Shown here in pieces: positions 46,000 through 58,224 of a stretch of 64,000 nt of DNA. A program made the position numbers and the translations under genes. How positions within the stretch are numbered: the stretch's first letter is position 1; every line of letters begins with the position of its first letter. A model generated the notes under the pieces. The model made no database searches. It saw only the letters and a list, made by a program, of their open reading frames with translations, and was not told the DNA's origin. Origin of the DNA: Rhyacophila brunnea (taxonomy: Eukaryota; Arthropoda; Insecta; Trichoptera; Rhyacophilidae); contig JAGYXB010000514.1 in NCBI GenBank assembly GCA_022495005.1, positions 124,001-188,000 on the forward strand, written 5' to 3'.

Positions 46000-46655
46000 C
46001 AGTGGCGAAGGGTGGAGGTAGGCTGTTAAGATTTAATATAAATAGTGCACACTAAACTTTGTCAGGCATACATCTATGTTTTCATTAAACTAATACAACA
46101 ATTTCCAATGAAGCGGACGAAACCGGTCCTAATATATTAATTAAAAGTGGAATAAGTACTATAAAAAATTGCGTTTTATTAAATAAAAACAACAATCTAA
46201 TACAACAATTTGCAGATAATGATGGTTAGTTTTTAAAAATCAATTAAACGCTGCTTATAGGTACCAACTATAATCGCTATGGGCGATCCAATAAAAATAA
46301 TACAGACTTTTTCAGTCATACTTATTTGTTTTCGTAGAATTAAGAATACTTATTACAGATGGTGTTTGTTAGTTAGGTAGGGTAGTTAAAATAAATTCAT
46401 TAAGTCCTGCCTATACCAAACCATAAGAGATGAAAAACAGTCTTCTATCTATAAAATATTCTAGCTATTGGTTGACTATTATCTAATATTGACTTGGTGT
46501 ACGCAGGGTTTAATTATTTTTAAAAACTAACCAATACTATCCGCATATTATTGTGGTTTTAGTTCAATGAAAACAAATATGTATGCCTGAAAAGGTTTAC
46601 TATGTGTACTATTTATGTCGGATGTTAACAGCATACCTCCCACCCTTCGCCAGTG
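46000..46655. mobile_element. hAT MITE family 1, copy with a nested insertion
   Basis: The ends CAGTGGCGAAGGGTGGAGGT and CACCCTTCGCCAGTG are flanked by ATGTGCAC and ATGTGCAT (7/8). A 92-bp foreign segment lies at 46105-46196. The remainder follows the family layout. Confidence 0.82.
46105..46196 (-). mobile_element. Nested insert related to the 42.9-kb inverted-repeat element
   Basis: On the minus strand it begins ATTGTTGTTTTTATTTAATA and contains GGACCGGTTTCGTCCGC, both matching 42857-43002. CTAATACAACAATTT occurs on both sides (46090-46104 and 46197-46211), a 15-bp target duplication inside the host hAT MITE. Confidence 0.65.
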
Positions 46656-47109
46656 ATGTGCATCCTTCTTCCTCGAAATCCAGCGGATGAAATATTATGA
46701 AACTTATATTTGAATATCAATTGCTCTTGCAGTATTAATTACATTTTAAATGCACTTAGCTATTTGGCACATTAAATACAAGGTGGGTAGTAAGAAAACA
46801 TAAGGCGCCCCCTATAATTATAAAATTCGCTCCCTCCCCCGTAATGGTAGTCAACACCGCGTAACTCTACCTACTCCTTTCGGCACTCGCGATTCCTTTT
46901 ACTGGCGCAAAGTATAAATCATTAAAACACGTTTTACTTAAAGCATTAAGATTTTGTGGATTGGGTTCGATGCCCCGTTACGAACTGCCGCCGTCTTTAC
47001 GATTGCTTTTGCGAATTTTGAGCGGTACCCGGGAACATGATGTATGAACAACAGGTTCGATAATCAAAATAAATTTACGCCCTGATAATTGTATTATATT
47101 ATATGAAAA

Positions 47110-47790
47110 ATCGTTGTGTGTACTTCTGTACGCGCGTTAGAAGTTATACGTCTTTGGCGTAACAAAACAAAATAAGCTGTTACCTGAGACTATTAATATT
47201 ACAGTGGATTAGTTTGATAAAAACGTACACGATTCATCTGTGTCTCATATAGCACATGATAATTGCAATTTAATTATTGTATTGGACCAAAACTCATATT
47301 TGCCATACAGCTGTTATAATACTCGTAGATTCAGAAGTGCCCATGATGAATTAATAAAAAAATAAATTTTAATATATTTTTTGAATTATTTACCAACTCA
47401 ACATTCACAAAATTTATTTATTTGTTGATATATGATGTTACCCATAAATTATACTGACATAAATATAGCCTCAAAATATCTTGATACACAATCTTTGCAA
47501 TGAAAAATAAATATACATTCCAATATAAATAAAGTTTTATGAATATAAATTAACAGTGTAGTCTCCAGAAATTTCTTTATAAACATATATATTTATTATG
47601 ACACAATATTGGTTATGTTTACAACACGTTCTCTTTACTTAGTTATATTGAACGACTAACTAAATGACACTATGAATATAATCATAATAATAAATTATGT
47701 GTTACATTGCCGCGTGCACATCACACGCCAAAAATACACTGATCTGTTTTCCCAAACGCGCTAAAAGAAGTATAATTTCAATAATATTAA
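47110..47790. mobile_element. Inverted-repeat element, family D, copy 2
   Basis: Left end CTTCTGTACGCGCGTTAGAA then GTTATACGTCTTTGGCGTAA; right end CGCGCTAAAAGAAGTATAAT. Longer AT-rich interior than copy 1. Confidence 0.55.
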
Positions 47791-47907
47791 ACGAGAGCAT
47801 GGAATAACTCTTGTGCGAGGTACTTTTGAGACGTTGGAGGTGGAATTAAATTAATAAACAATCTCACCTTATAAATAACTGATTTTCGTTAAAATATCCC
47901 CAAAGGC

Positions 47908-48266
47908 TATACCTCAGTTGAGGCATGGTCTAAAAAGATCGTGGCTTGGCGATGCGCGGATTACGGGTCGCAAATGCAAATGACGCATGCCGACCTAAAT
48001 ATAATTTGTCATATAAATCCAACATGCATCCATTTAATGTTCTGTTTATTGTTCTATTAGTAACAATAATAATATATTCATTGACATGTTTTCTTTTTAA
48101 AGTAAATGGGTAACGTTTTTAGTCATCTTTACACGATTTAAGAATTAAAACCCCCGTCGCCATCACGAAACAAATTGACGTATCAACACTTCAACGTTCG
48201 CTCTCAGACTGAAAGCGAGTCCAAAATATTGTTGCGCCTATAGTTGAAAATTATTTGCCGTTTCAC
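47908..48266 (+). repeat. Unidentified ~360-bp sequence, copy 1 (ORF broken)
   Basis: It is a diverged duplicate of 55575-55891 in the same orientation. Shared blocks include GAGGCATGGTCTAAAAAGAT, GGCGATGCGCGGATTA, ATATAATTTGTCATA and GAAAATTATTTGCCGTTTCA. An ATG at 48024 gives MHPFNVLFIVLLVTIIIYSL then TCFLFKVNG and a stop, because about 25 bases are inserted relative to copy 2. No inverted ends or tRNA boxes are visible. Confidence 0.6.
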
Positions 48267-48500
48267 TGAAGTATCGCCCTAACGTTTTTTGGCTCAATCT
48301 CGAATATAATAAATAATGTACAAACTGTACAATATCTGTACCTAATGATGTGACAATGCTAATTATAAATATTAAAAAAATGTTAAGATGAACGCTAATT
48401 AAATAATAAACAATAAGCTGTAATGTGATTTCTAATTGGTACTTTGATTAAAGTAGGTATTGTATTTTCTTAAGTATATCGCGATATATAGGATGTATGT

Positions 48501-48524
48501 AATATATATATATATATATATATG
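48501..48524. repeat. AT dinucleotide microsatellite
   Basis: About eleven uninterrupted AT units. Confidence 0.9.
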
Positions 48525-49559
48525 ATTCCGTTTGAGAATTGAAGGTAAGAATTGAATACAATTAATATAAAAATTTGTGTCAACAAATGATTTAAGTATA
48601 GCTAAACGCTAAGAGCGTAATGCATAGTCATAGTATTTAGATGCCTTACTTACGCTGTTAAAATCAGTGACTAAGTGGGGATAAGAAATATCATCGTGTT
48701 ATATTTGACCGCCATAGTGGAAAAACATAATATCAGTATTATTATTAAAACGTATTCATTGGGGTTAACTTAGTGTCAATACCTATATCTGCATTATTAA
48801 AATATAATATCATACATGTTATTAATTAAAAACCCACCCATCAATTCATTGAGACATCATTTATTCTGGAATAATTATCATCAGATTCTTATCAAAAGGA
48901 TACATTTATTATTATCTTCACACCGCGTGTTGGTTGAGCATTTTATTATGCTCTAATGCTTTTTATATATATATTTTTTTCGATAAAAAGCTTCGAATTG
49001 GGATATTACGGTAAATATATTTTGATATTCTCATTGATTTAAGTTTTGTACTAATACATTTTGTGACCTAGATTTTGCCTTTGAAATAGTATAAGACTTA
49101 AATCAATTAGAATTTAAATTTAAATTCAACGAAGAAGCATCGTTCGATAGTGTTAATAAATATTTTTAAATTATGACAATAATTACTGTATTTCTCAGGT
49201 TTTGGTGAGATAATATTGTCTCTTCACACCATCTGTATACTTTTAGTCTTGGTTGGCTCCAAACAATGTCTCCACTCTCCTCCGTATGGCGCAAGCTTCT
49301 TTCACTACTCCAGCATCAATGATAGTGTCTGCTTTTGAATATATTTTAATCAGAATAGTTTAAGTATTTAAATTCTTCTTTTTTCAGTATATTATAGAAT
49401 ACTTTTGGGTTATTGAATGTATGTTCAGATTTTATATGTGAAATGATAGAGATGTAGATATAGAACAGTATGTCGAAACAACAAGCGGCTCGTACACCAG
49501 ACTACGAACCGTCGAAGGAACCTCACTGTTATGTTTGCGTAAATGTTTTGCTGGGTGTA

Positions 49560-49930
49560 TGAGTTGTTTTTAAAGACGAAACAGACGGCGCGGCTCTTTC
49601 GGCGTGGAGGATAATAAAGTGGCGCCCCTAGCGGCGGCAATTAGAGCTCTCGCTGCAACGATTCGGGAGAGAGTTTAAACCCCCCTCTCTTCGAACCCTG
49701 TTACTAAACCCATAACCCCCCGTCATCCCACTCGCAGCACGTGACCACCGTATCAATGTGACAATTTATAACCGAATCGCCGGGCCCGCGGCTATGTCAG
49801 CGACGTGACTCTGGCCCCCTCCTCCGCTCCCCCAAAATGGAAAAGATATGTCAAATATCGAAATACATTTTTCCTTTTGAATTTGGAATAAATTATCCGC
49901 GCCCGAGGTGGGCAAAGGGGTACCGGAAGG
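49560..49930 (-). promoter_or_regulatory. GC- and CpG-rich patch, candidate Ddr promoter or first exon
   Basis: This patch is by far the most GC-rich in the window. It has repeated CpGs, a CCGGGCCCGCGG core, a C-rich run (CCCCCTCCTCCGCTCCCCC), an E-box CACGTG at 49738-49743 and, on the minus strand, a TATA-like TTATAAAT near 49765. It lies about 8 kb upstream of Ddr exon A, which must be spliced from an upstream exon. No protein frame here looks real. Assignment to Ddr is inference; it could also be an unrelated regulatory element or transposon remnant. Confidence 0.35.
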
Positions 49931-50080
49931 GCCGTCTCAAGGCATTTAAGAGCCCGGGGCTAATACAATTTGATATCAATATAGTATAATCAACGTAATA
50001 AGAATTATGCTTAAAATTTCTTTAAGTAGGTAATTAAGTACCCACATAATTAAAAGAAAATTTTGTTCATTTGGGATTCA

Positions 50081-50098
50081 TATATATATATATATATG
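50081..50098. repeat. AT dinucleotide microsatellite
   Basis: About nine uninterrupted TA units, abutting a hAT MITE end fragment. Confidence 0.9.
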
Positions 50099-50131
50099 GC
50101 GGCAAGTACATAAAAAGGTTCGCCACCCATG
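50099..50131 (+). mobile_element. hAT MITE family 2 end fragment
   Basis: The terminal sequence CATAAAAAGGTTCGCCACCC matches the right end of the copy at 3418-3769. It directly abuts an AT microsatellite at 50081-50098. Confidence 0.5.
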
Positions 50132-50621
50132 GTTTTGAAGAAATAAAAATTGTAATATTAGTTGACTTGGAATCTTGCAAACAACTGACCGCACACAATA
50201 TTTACAAGATAGGTATACGTTATTTCAATTCTGAGATAAGATTTAAATAATTATTTAAAAAATATATATTCAATACGAATATACACACGTTCAAGATTAT
50301 TGGAAACACTTAAGTTTCCAAACCTTCATGATATACTATTATGTACATATTACAAACGAGGCTATTAGGTTGAAATTCGGTAATCTACATTTTAACTTTT
50401 TAAAATATTTTTATTGATTCTGTAAATACCTACTTTTATATAAAATATAAAATCCAGCCATGTATAAATTAAATATGAGAAATTGAATTAAACCAGAGGC
50501 TGATTATAAAATCGTTTATATTCATTAGCCGCTATTTTTAATTATTTTTGGACTAACTTTAAAGATGTCGTTTTATACATATTGATGATATTAAACTATT
50601 TGTTTTATTTAACGGGTATTC

Positions 50622-50705
50622 AAAAAGATTTTTTCTAGTAAGTGTACCTACATAGGTATTATATCTGAGGTGTTTTAAAATGATGTATGTTCAATATAAT
50701 GATAT
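50622..50705 (+). mobile_element. SINE-B 3' tail
   Basis: AAGATTTTTTCTAGTAAGTG and TGATGTATGTTCAATATAAT match the SINE-B body and tail; the head is missing. Confidence 0.6.
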
Positions 50706-51629
50706 TATGGATATTTAAATTACTATTCGCTCTGTCTAATAGTTATTGTTTACTAATATATATTAGCAAAATAAAAATAATATTCAATTTATAGTCTGAA
50801 GAATGCTTGACTGTTTTTGAGAAAATTGAGGATTATAGTGTTTACCGACCTTGAATCCAACACCCTCAAATGATCATAGAAAAGAAGTTGTGCAGAGTAA
50901 AATCCCATTCATGTCTGAAGAGTTTAAGTAATAATAATGGATATTAATTATCTGTTTACTGCATGATGTACTATGCATGGATAGAAAAAAAACAAAAGTA
51001 CACTAATATGTCATTTAATTTCTGCATAACTACTCAAATTGTATACAATTATTGTAAAGGCATACCCAATAATCTAGAGGTCGGTAACCTTTCAGCCAGA
51101 ATACACAATTTAAAGTTTGAATATTGGCAAAGCTGCATACCTAATATACAAATTATAATATGATATTTAACTGCTTAAAACAGCTAAATACATAATTATT
51201 TTTGAAGTTTACCTACAACTTGTAAAAAAAATGCACCGTAAGCTTATATTTGCATGGAAAAAAGTAAGGAATTATGGCTTTGTATCCGAATTAATTCTAA
51301 TAATTCTTTTTTAAGTATGTATCGCGTTGTCGTTCTGTGATCTAATTTATATCATTAAAGATTAGATAGATATGTAATCAAAGTGTTGCAAACATACCTA
51401 ATTATGTATAGTTTTGAAATATTGTTGCGTATAATAATTTTATTCAATTTATCATCTTGTGAACTGATCAGTGCGTGAAAATATTAAGCAAGATTTTCCG
51501 GATGCAATTCTTTACCTTGCTTGTAATTTGAGGGCCTGGCACATGGTACACCCTGGAGAAGCCGTCCACTTAGTCCATGTCCTTAAGGCGCCCCTGGCCT
51601 GTACCAAAAGATGAAAGGTGAGGGAATTT

Positions 51630-51840
51630 GGGATTCGGCGGTGCAAGATTAATACCACTTTGTGCAATTCGCTTTGCTGAAAGGATCCAAAAAATATTCG
51701 TTTTTATTGGCGGTACAATGCGGCGAGCGATATACGGAACACTTTTCAATCGCGTACGAGTACAGTACCTACGGTTAACGGTACGATGGTTTTGGCACTC
51801 AACTTTACGATATAAACGGTATGGCATACTGGATAAGTAA
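51630..51840. other. CpG-rich patch, open on both strands, unidentified
   Basis: Many CpGs and frames open for 70 codons on the plus strand (51628-51840) and 85 on the minus (51570-51827). Neither translation shows a family I know; the composition alone explains the open frames. It could be an old transposon piece or a regulatory element upstream of Ddr. Confidence 0.3.
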
Positions 51841-52413
51841 TGGAAAACAAGCTTTTTCCGATAACGAAAATACCTACATTATGAAAAGGGCAATCATATA
51901 AACATATAAATCACGAAATTTGCTCTAAGATGAAAATATTTTATCAAGATGTTTAAAAAAAGTCAACAATGTGAAAATAAAGCTTTAAAAAATCTAAATA
52001 ATAATGATTCAATTATTAGATGTTTAAATTGTTGATTATTATTGCAAACTTTATACTATCGAACGCGTCTATCAAAAACAATAAGCAAGGTTAAGGTTTA
52101 AGGTTATATTAATCAAAACAATCGTAAATGATTGCAAATATTGGCAATATATGCGGTGACACTAGACGTTATAATGAATGTGATATGAACTGCTTAATCT
52201 ACGAACCGGCTAACTCAATTTGGGTAAATTGTTTAGGATGGAGAAAAAACATAATAAATACACTTGCATTTTTTTTACAAAAATAAGCTTCACTATGAAT
52301 TAATACGTTATTTTAGCATCCCTTTTATAAATATAAAGAAAATTTATATAAAGAGCGGGGTTATTTCATTTACGATATTGAAAATTTGGCACCTGCAATT
52401 GCTGTTTTGTATA

Positions 52414-52742
52414 AGGGGGGACATGCTCAGCGTTGGTCAAAACGGAGCTTTTGTTCTATTTTAAAAGCATGTTCCTGGACATACCTTAAACGTTGTAGAT
52501 AAAATTATTTATATAATTTTGAAGCCTTATTATCCTTTATATTTATTTTAAACATTTATGACTGCATAAAGTATTTTTATTACATAAAATAGTATTCTTT
52601 TAAACCTCTCGCTCTAATGTTTTAGAATATAGTCATATTTCAGTACATAAATGTGTATCTAGAACGTTTAAGGAGTGTCCAGGATCATGCTTTGAAAATA
52701 GAAAAAAGCTCCATTTTGACTCACGCTGAGCACGTCCGCCCT
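52414..52742. mobile_element. MITE with ~88-bp inverted arms and TA flanks (mariner-like)
   Basis: The ends AGGGGGGACATGCTCAGCGT and (reversed) AGGGCGGACGTGCTCAGCGT are flanked by TA. The arms continue through GTCAAAACGGAGCTTTTGTT, AAGCATGTTCCTGGACAT and CCTTAAACGTT. 329 bp, no coding capacity. Confidence 0.75.
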
Positions 52743-53364
52743 TAAAGAACGATAACGCGTTTATTTACAGGTTTAGAAGTTTTAAATTTTATGTGAGCAT
52801 TTGAAACATGCTTTATAACAAAATGCTATCAAAATCTTTGGCTGGTAAAAAAGTTGGCTGGTTTGCAGAAGTCGATATATCATTTTATTTATTAATATGC
52901 TCATATTAAATGACCTTCACATTTTGAATACCCCACGTCATGGTCAATGAAAACCAAAACCGAAGTTTTCACATTTTAATACAAATCCAGCTATTTTTTA
53001 ATTTTTAATTATTGTACAAAGATAGTATGTAACCAAAGACATAGTACCTACCTACCATAAGTATTTATAATATTTAGATTAATGTCACAAATGTATATAA
53101 TACGTCAAAGTTTTTAAGTATCTATAAACCTTTAGTTTATAATCGCCATATTTCGATGCCTCAATGCAGAGAATATAAAGTTTTATTTGTCCACAAATTT
53201 ATTCATACCAGAAACGCCATAAAGCTTTGAAATTTCAGTTTAGTTACCTGTTGAGTACTTACCTATACCTAATAATAATATTTTGAAGAGTAGGTACCGG
53301 AAATTGACAAGGTTGATTGTTGCCTGTAGTGGAAAATCGGTGGTTTATCATAGTGACTCTAATT

Positions 53365-53736
53365 CAGTGATTCTCAATATTTTTTACTTGGAGACCCCTA
53401 TGAAATATTTTAAATAGGTACCTTCTTAGGTTTGAGAGGGTTAAAACAGTCAACTGTTTTCACTATATTTTTGTGGCTTATTGAATTACAAATAGGGACT
53501 GTGAACACAATATTAAGTTATAATTTTGCTGTAATATACGTTAGTAGTTGTTGTTTATTGATAAAGTTATTATATTATATTAACGATCACGCGAAAGTCT
53601 AATCAAGCTGAATACTTTTGTTTCAATGTGGGTATCTTACCTAAGTTTTAATAATTGTATTAAATTTTATAAACTTTTTTGCATGTTTTCGCAAATTCAT
53701 GGATCTCCGGACACGAACCCCGATTAGAAATCACTG
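53365..53736. mobile_element. hAT-like nonautonomous element
   Basis: The ends CAGTGATTCTCAAT and (reversed) CAGTGATTTCTAATCGGGG are inverted, with GGAGACCCCTATG and GGATCTCCGGACACG inside them, a layout typical of Charlie-like hAT MITEs. The flanking 8-mers do not match, so the boundaries or age are uncertain. Confidence 0.5.
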
Positions 53737-54689
53737 GTAATGTGAAACTTATCGAAAAAATCACGTGGTTAATTCAATTAACATACAAGTGATATTAAAA
53801 AAATAATATAATAGGTACACATAAATATTAATTTATACCTTCAATAATTACAAGACTTTCAATTATTTGTATTTAAACAAAATTTATATTCAAAGTGATT
53901 TTTTTTGTAGGTAAGTATACTTGTCATAATTCTAATCCAAAAAGAAGATTGCATGTGGAGGGAAAAAATACTTCAAATTATTTTATTTAAAAATGTTTAA
54001 ATAGTACCTATTTCAATTTAAACTAGAGAAAAATGGGTTTGAAAAAAATGCAATTATGTTATACTTATTTCTTATATTCGGCGCCTATTTTTGTTCAAAG
54101 AAAATATTTCGAGCAATTTCTAGGCGGTCGCTTTAGTTGCATGCCTACAAGACTATAAATTACGCTCGTGTAATCTGATAATGGATTTTTAATACGAATA
54201 ATAAAGTAGAAGCGTTAAATTTTAAATGAATGCTAGATTATATAGATTTTACGAAAGGCATTCAATTATCTTTATATTTAAGATGAACGAATTTGTATCG
54301 TAATATTGCCAGAAAACAAAATATTATTCTTGTAATACAAAAACTAATCGTTTTAGCTAATAAATTGGTATTTTATTGATTGTAGATACTTATATACTTA
54401 TACCTATAAACTTTTATATTAATCATCCTACATAAAATAAAGTATTTAGTCATCTCCATACTATTTATACATAAAATTTGTTATTGAACACTGAAATTAA
54501 AAATCTAGTATTTTCTATTTAAAATACATATTTTATACACAGCCCCAGAAACACACATGGCAAAAATATTGCAAATACATAATCTAGGATAATATCATAA
54601 TTTATTTATTAACATAATAATATATTAATATAACACATATTAACATAATTATAACATAATTTATGATATTATTATCATAACTTATTTAA

Positions 54690-55308
54690 GAAAACGTAAC
54701 ATTGTGGACATAACAAATCTAAGTTCAAGACGTACACAACATGATATTTACATTATAATAAATATTACCCTCACAAGAGAGAAGAAGAGAATATTAAAAA
54801 TAATAATAATAATAACAAAAAAATAAAATAAAATCAAAACAAACTAAAGTTCAATTTTATACAGAAAAATAAATTTTCAAAAACAAAATGCAAAGTACAT
54901 CACTGAAAATGTCTATGTCTTTGGGGAGCGCATTTACTAATCTTCCCTCACCTTCAATCACTCCTCGCTAATGGTGCCTGATAGGTTTGACACGAGGAAA
55001 CGGTTCCGATCCAGAATAAATCATTGCTGCGACCACATAAGTAATTGACAGGCGCTTGTAAATTCAAATTCATTAGGACACCAGGATTGGTTACCATCCC
55101 TCGCGATAACAGGCAAAAGTGTTTCAAGAGTACAAGGGCCCGACGAGATTCATGAGAGTGAAAAGTAAGCATACGTTGTAGAAAGGCAGTCGGAAAATAA
55201 TCATTTGACGAATTATCGAAAGTAAAATAGTTAAATCTCTTAAAATAAAGACATCGAAAAAATTTCTCCTGGACGCGAATATCATAAATATTATGAATAT
55301 CATCAATA
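54690..55308 (-). mobile_element. LINE 3' end, same family as the 12.7-kb copy
   Basis: A frame is open on the minus strand from about 55303 to 54954 (about 115 codons). It includes QEKFFRCLYFKRFNYF, LTFHSHESRRALVLLKHFC and then the segment shared with the 12.7-kb copy. The R-F-x-R/Q-x-L plus L-x-x-R-R-x-x-x-L-x-x-L-x-K pattern is the standard region after the reverse-transcriptase palm of Jockey-like LINEs. The C-terminus is frameshifted relative to the other copy; the shared 3' UTR continues to about 54690. Confidence 0.78.
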
Positions 55309-55574
55309 CATTAATTGGTAGATACTTTAAAAGATATATTATATAATGTCAAAAATTGACTTTTCCTCATTTAATTATTTCATTATTTTATTTAAAACTA
55401 CCACTATGTATTTAACACAACAGTAATTAATATTTAAAGATATAGCTGTTGGTAGCCAGCTGGCTCTGGTTGTAAATAGTATTTGGGTACTATTATTAAT
55501 TTTACTTTCATACGTAGATACTATTTTTTATCCTTCCTCAAAATTTTGGAACCATTACAGAATTATTATTAAGA

Positions 55575-55891
55575 CTATACTTCAGCTGAGGCATGGTCTA
55601 AAAAGATCGTGAATAGGCGATGCGCGGATTGTGCAAATGACGCGAGCAGAACGAAATATAATTTGTCATAAGAATTCAACATGCGTCCTTTTAATGTTAT
55701 GTTTATTATTATATTCGTAATAATAATAGTATATTTATTGACATGTTTTCTTTATCTTTACACGATAAGAATATATTCCTCCGACGCTATCACAAAACAA
55801 ATTGACGTGCTCATACCTCGCTGTCAGTCTTCGATTGGCGACGACTGCAAAATTTCGTTCCCCTACTATTGAAAATTATTTGCCGTTTCAC
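55575..55891 (+). repeat. Unidentified ~320-bp sequence, copy 2 (ORF intact)
   Basis: Same sequence family as 47908-48266. The 63-codon frame 55681-55872 is open here: it starts MRPFNVMFIIIFVIIIVYLL, a single strong membrane segment, followed by TCFLYLYTIRIYSSDAI and a hydrophilic tail with two cysteines (RCQSSIGDDC). It could be a small membrane peptide gene with a decayed duplicate, or a mobile element with a fortuitous ORF. I do not recognise the family. Confidence 0.5.
55681..55872 (+). CDS. Hypothetical 63-residue single-pass membrane peptide
   Basis: The ORF follows the conserved block described for 55575-55891. About residues 6-27 form one very hydrophobic helix (Ile/Val/Phe-rich), short enough to be an uncleaved signal anchor. 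The C-terminal 35 residues are polar with Cys48 and Cys55. Alignment with the broken copy at 48024 shows the first 23 codons conserved without frame loss, with both conservative and third-base changes, then an indel in the other copy. There is no clear promoter or polyA signal. Function unknown; coding status is uncertain. Confidence 0.3.
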   Translation: MRPFNVMFIIIFVIIIVYLLTCFLYLYTIRIYSSDAITKQIDVLIPRCQSSIGDDCKISFPYY

Positions 55892-58224
55892 TTATATATG
55901 CTCTTAAGAGCCTCTGTAATGAGGAAGAAAATATCGAATAATGAAGAAAAAAGATGATTCTCTCTATTTTCAGAGAATAAATGGAATGACCGCGAAGGTA
56001 AGACATAAATACGTACATATTATTCTGACAAGAAACACGAAAGGCTGTTTTGAGTTGTTTGATGTTATATGTGCGTACATCAGACGGACGCCATGGTTAT
56101 CATTATAAGTAAATTTAGAGGCCCATTATAAGTGGATTACATACATATTTAATAAATGCTTTGTTAATTGCAATGCTTCTTTAAAACATTATACCGAATT
56201 TAAAGACACGTGACGTACTTACTTATTTAAAATTTAAATTCAGAAGTAAACTAAGCTGAGAACTTTCTTTTAGATACGAGTTTAATGTTCCACGATTTTA
56301 TGAAGTCTAGTAAGGTTTATAATTTTTAAATGAAGGCATATCCTTTGACATTCACAATTCGAAGTAATTACCAAGGTAAATACCTACCTATATAGATAAG
56401 TAATTAGGTATTCCATCAGATATAACGCTATGTGAGTAAATTATAAGTGACAGTTAAAGTAATTTGAGAGAAGTTTTAATTTTTTTAATAATTTTAAGTA
56501 GACACTCATTTCAATGAAAAAGAGTGATATGAAATAATTGGATGCAATATAAACTACCTAAAATGTACAAAAAAAAAATTGTATTTTTTTCGGCATTTAT
56601 AATTATTTAGTACATACCTAATACTAAGTGTATTTAGGAGAGTTAAATATTATTCTATTTACAATCCTTGGTAAGAAATTGTGAATATGTTGGTATTAGA
56701 GTTTATGGAGGTGACTGATTATGAAAATGGGAGGTACCATCATAATAATTATAACAAACATTGTCATAATAATATTGTGATTAATAAGATCATAAAAAGT
56801 TTTGTTATGTATTCACGTAATCTATAATATTATGTAAATAAATGTTGAGATGCATTAAAGGTATTACAAGGCTGTCTAAAGATTATTCGCTGCTTAAGTA
56901 CCTACTGTTTGATAAATTTCATGATATATTTAAATACATATTATGGAACGTTGTTTATATCAGTTATTATAAGTACATGAATTAATATAATGTATAGTTA
57001 GTATATTATTTATTAGGTAAGTTTTTATCTAGTGGGCTAAGGTACCTACTACAAAATGCATAATGTTTTAACAAAATACATTATTGTAGAAATTGTGTTC
57101 AATTTAAACAATCAAAATTACATTTAATAAACAAAAATTACCCATAATCTAAATGGATAGAAATACTATTGTTTTATTATATACTTAAAGACTTGTATCT
57201 TAAAAAAACTGACTATACATCCGTATATTATAATATTATGAATATAACACTTTTTTAACATAAAAATAATACACATTAGGTATAATTTACTTCAATTGAA
57301 TTAAATGTTTTCATATAAAATATTGAAATGAATTTATTGACCCCATATTTTTCTTCTTCTTTTATAAATATGATAAAAATGACTAACCCCTATATAGCAC
57401 ATTATTTTAATGTTAATATCATGTCAAGCGAAACAATATCATGAGCTATATTGAAAAGCAAAGCCAATGATTATCGTTTGTCAATAAAATACATAATAAT
57501 ATAATATAAATCCTAATATCATATTGGTAAATAAGGACATAAAAGCCCCCAGCTGTCACAATATCGTTTGCGCGGTCATTTTCATAATTGAATGCTATCT
57601 GACCTAAAATCGAATTCAATAATATTATTTCTGAATACATAGCAGCCGTCACCCCGTCACAGCTTTAGCGGAGAGCTCTGTAATACCGACCTGCACCATT
57701 TTTATTAGTCCAATAAAATATCGATACAACCGCAGGAGGTTTTATTTTACCCATGTGCGTATAATATCTATATGCATTATATATGTGTGTAACAATAGGG
57801 GTTTGGAACTGAGACCTGTCCTTATGTTTCTGATGTTTTTAGTGAACCCTGTCGCCGGAGTCAGAGTTTATAAATATCACCAGAAGCTTTGTAACCGATA
57901 TAACAATATATAATTATATATTTAATATTATATAATGGTAATTAGGTATTGAATTTTTGGAAAACGAGAAACTATAATGCACTGCTACCAGATAACGATC
58001 TAAATTATTGTATAAATATTAAATTTAATATGATTGAAATTTTTGGTATACAATTATCCAAGTAATTTAAATTTTTCTTGTGAAAAAATATCTTTCGACT
58101 AGTATCAATTTTCCTTAAAAGGTACGATGCAATAACGTAAGTAAACGCAAATCTGATTTAATATTTATTTTATTCATCTATACTTATTGTTATATTATTA
58201 TGATAGATGAAATAAGAACTCTGC
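55892..58224. other. AT-rich region, nothing seen
   Basis: No element ends, RNA signatures or credible frames. Confidence 0.4.

Noticed and set aside
49425..49640. 71-codon minus-strand frame below the GC-rich patch
   Set aside because: No family resemblance; the open frame reflects local composition. It could be 5' UTR at best.
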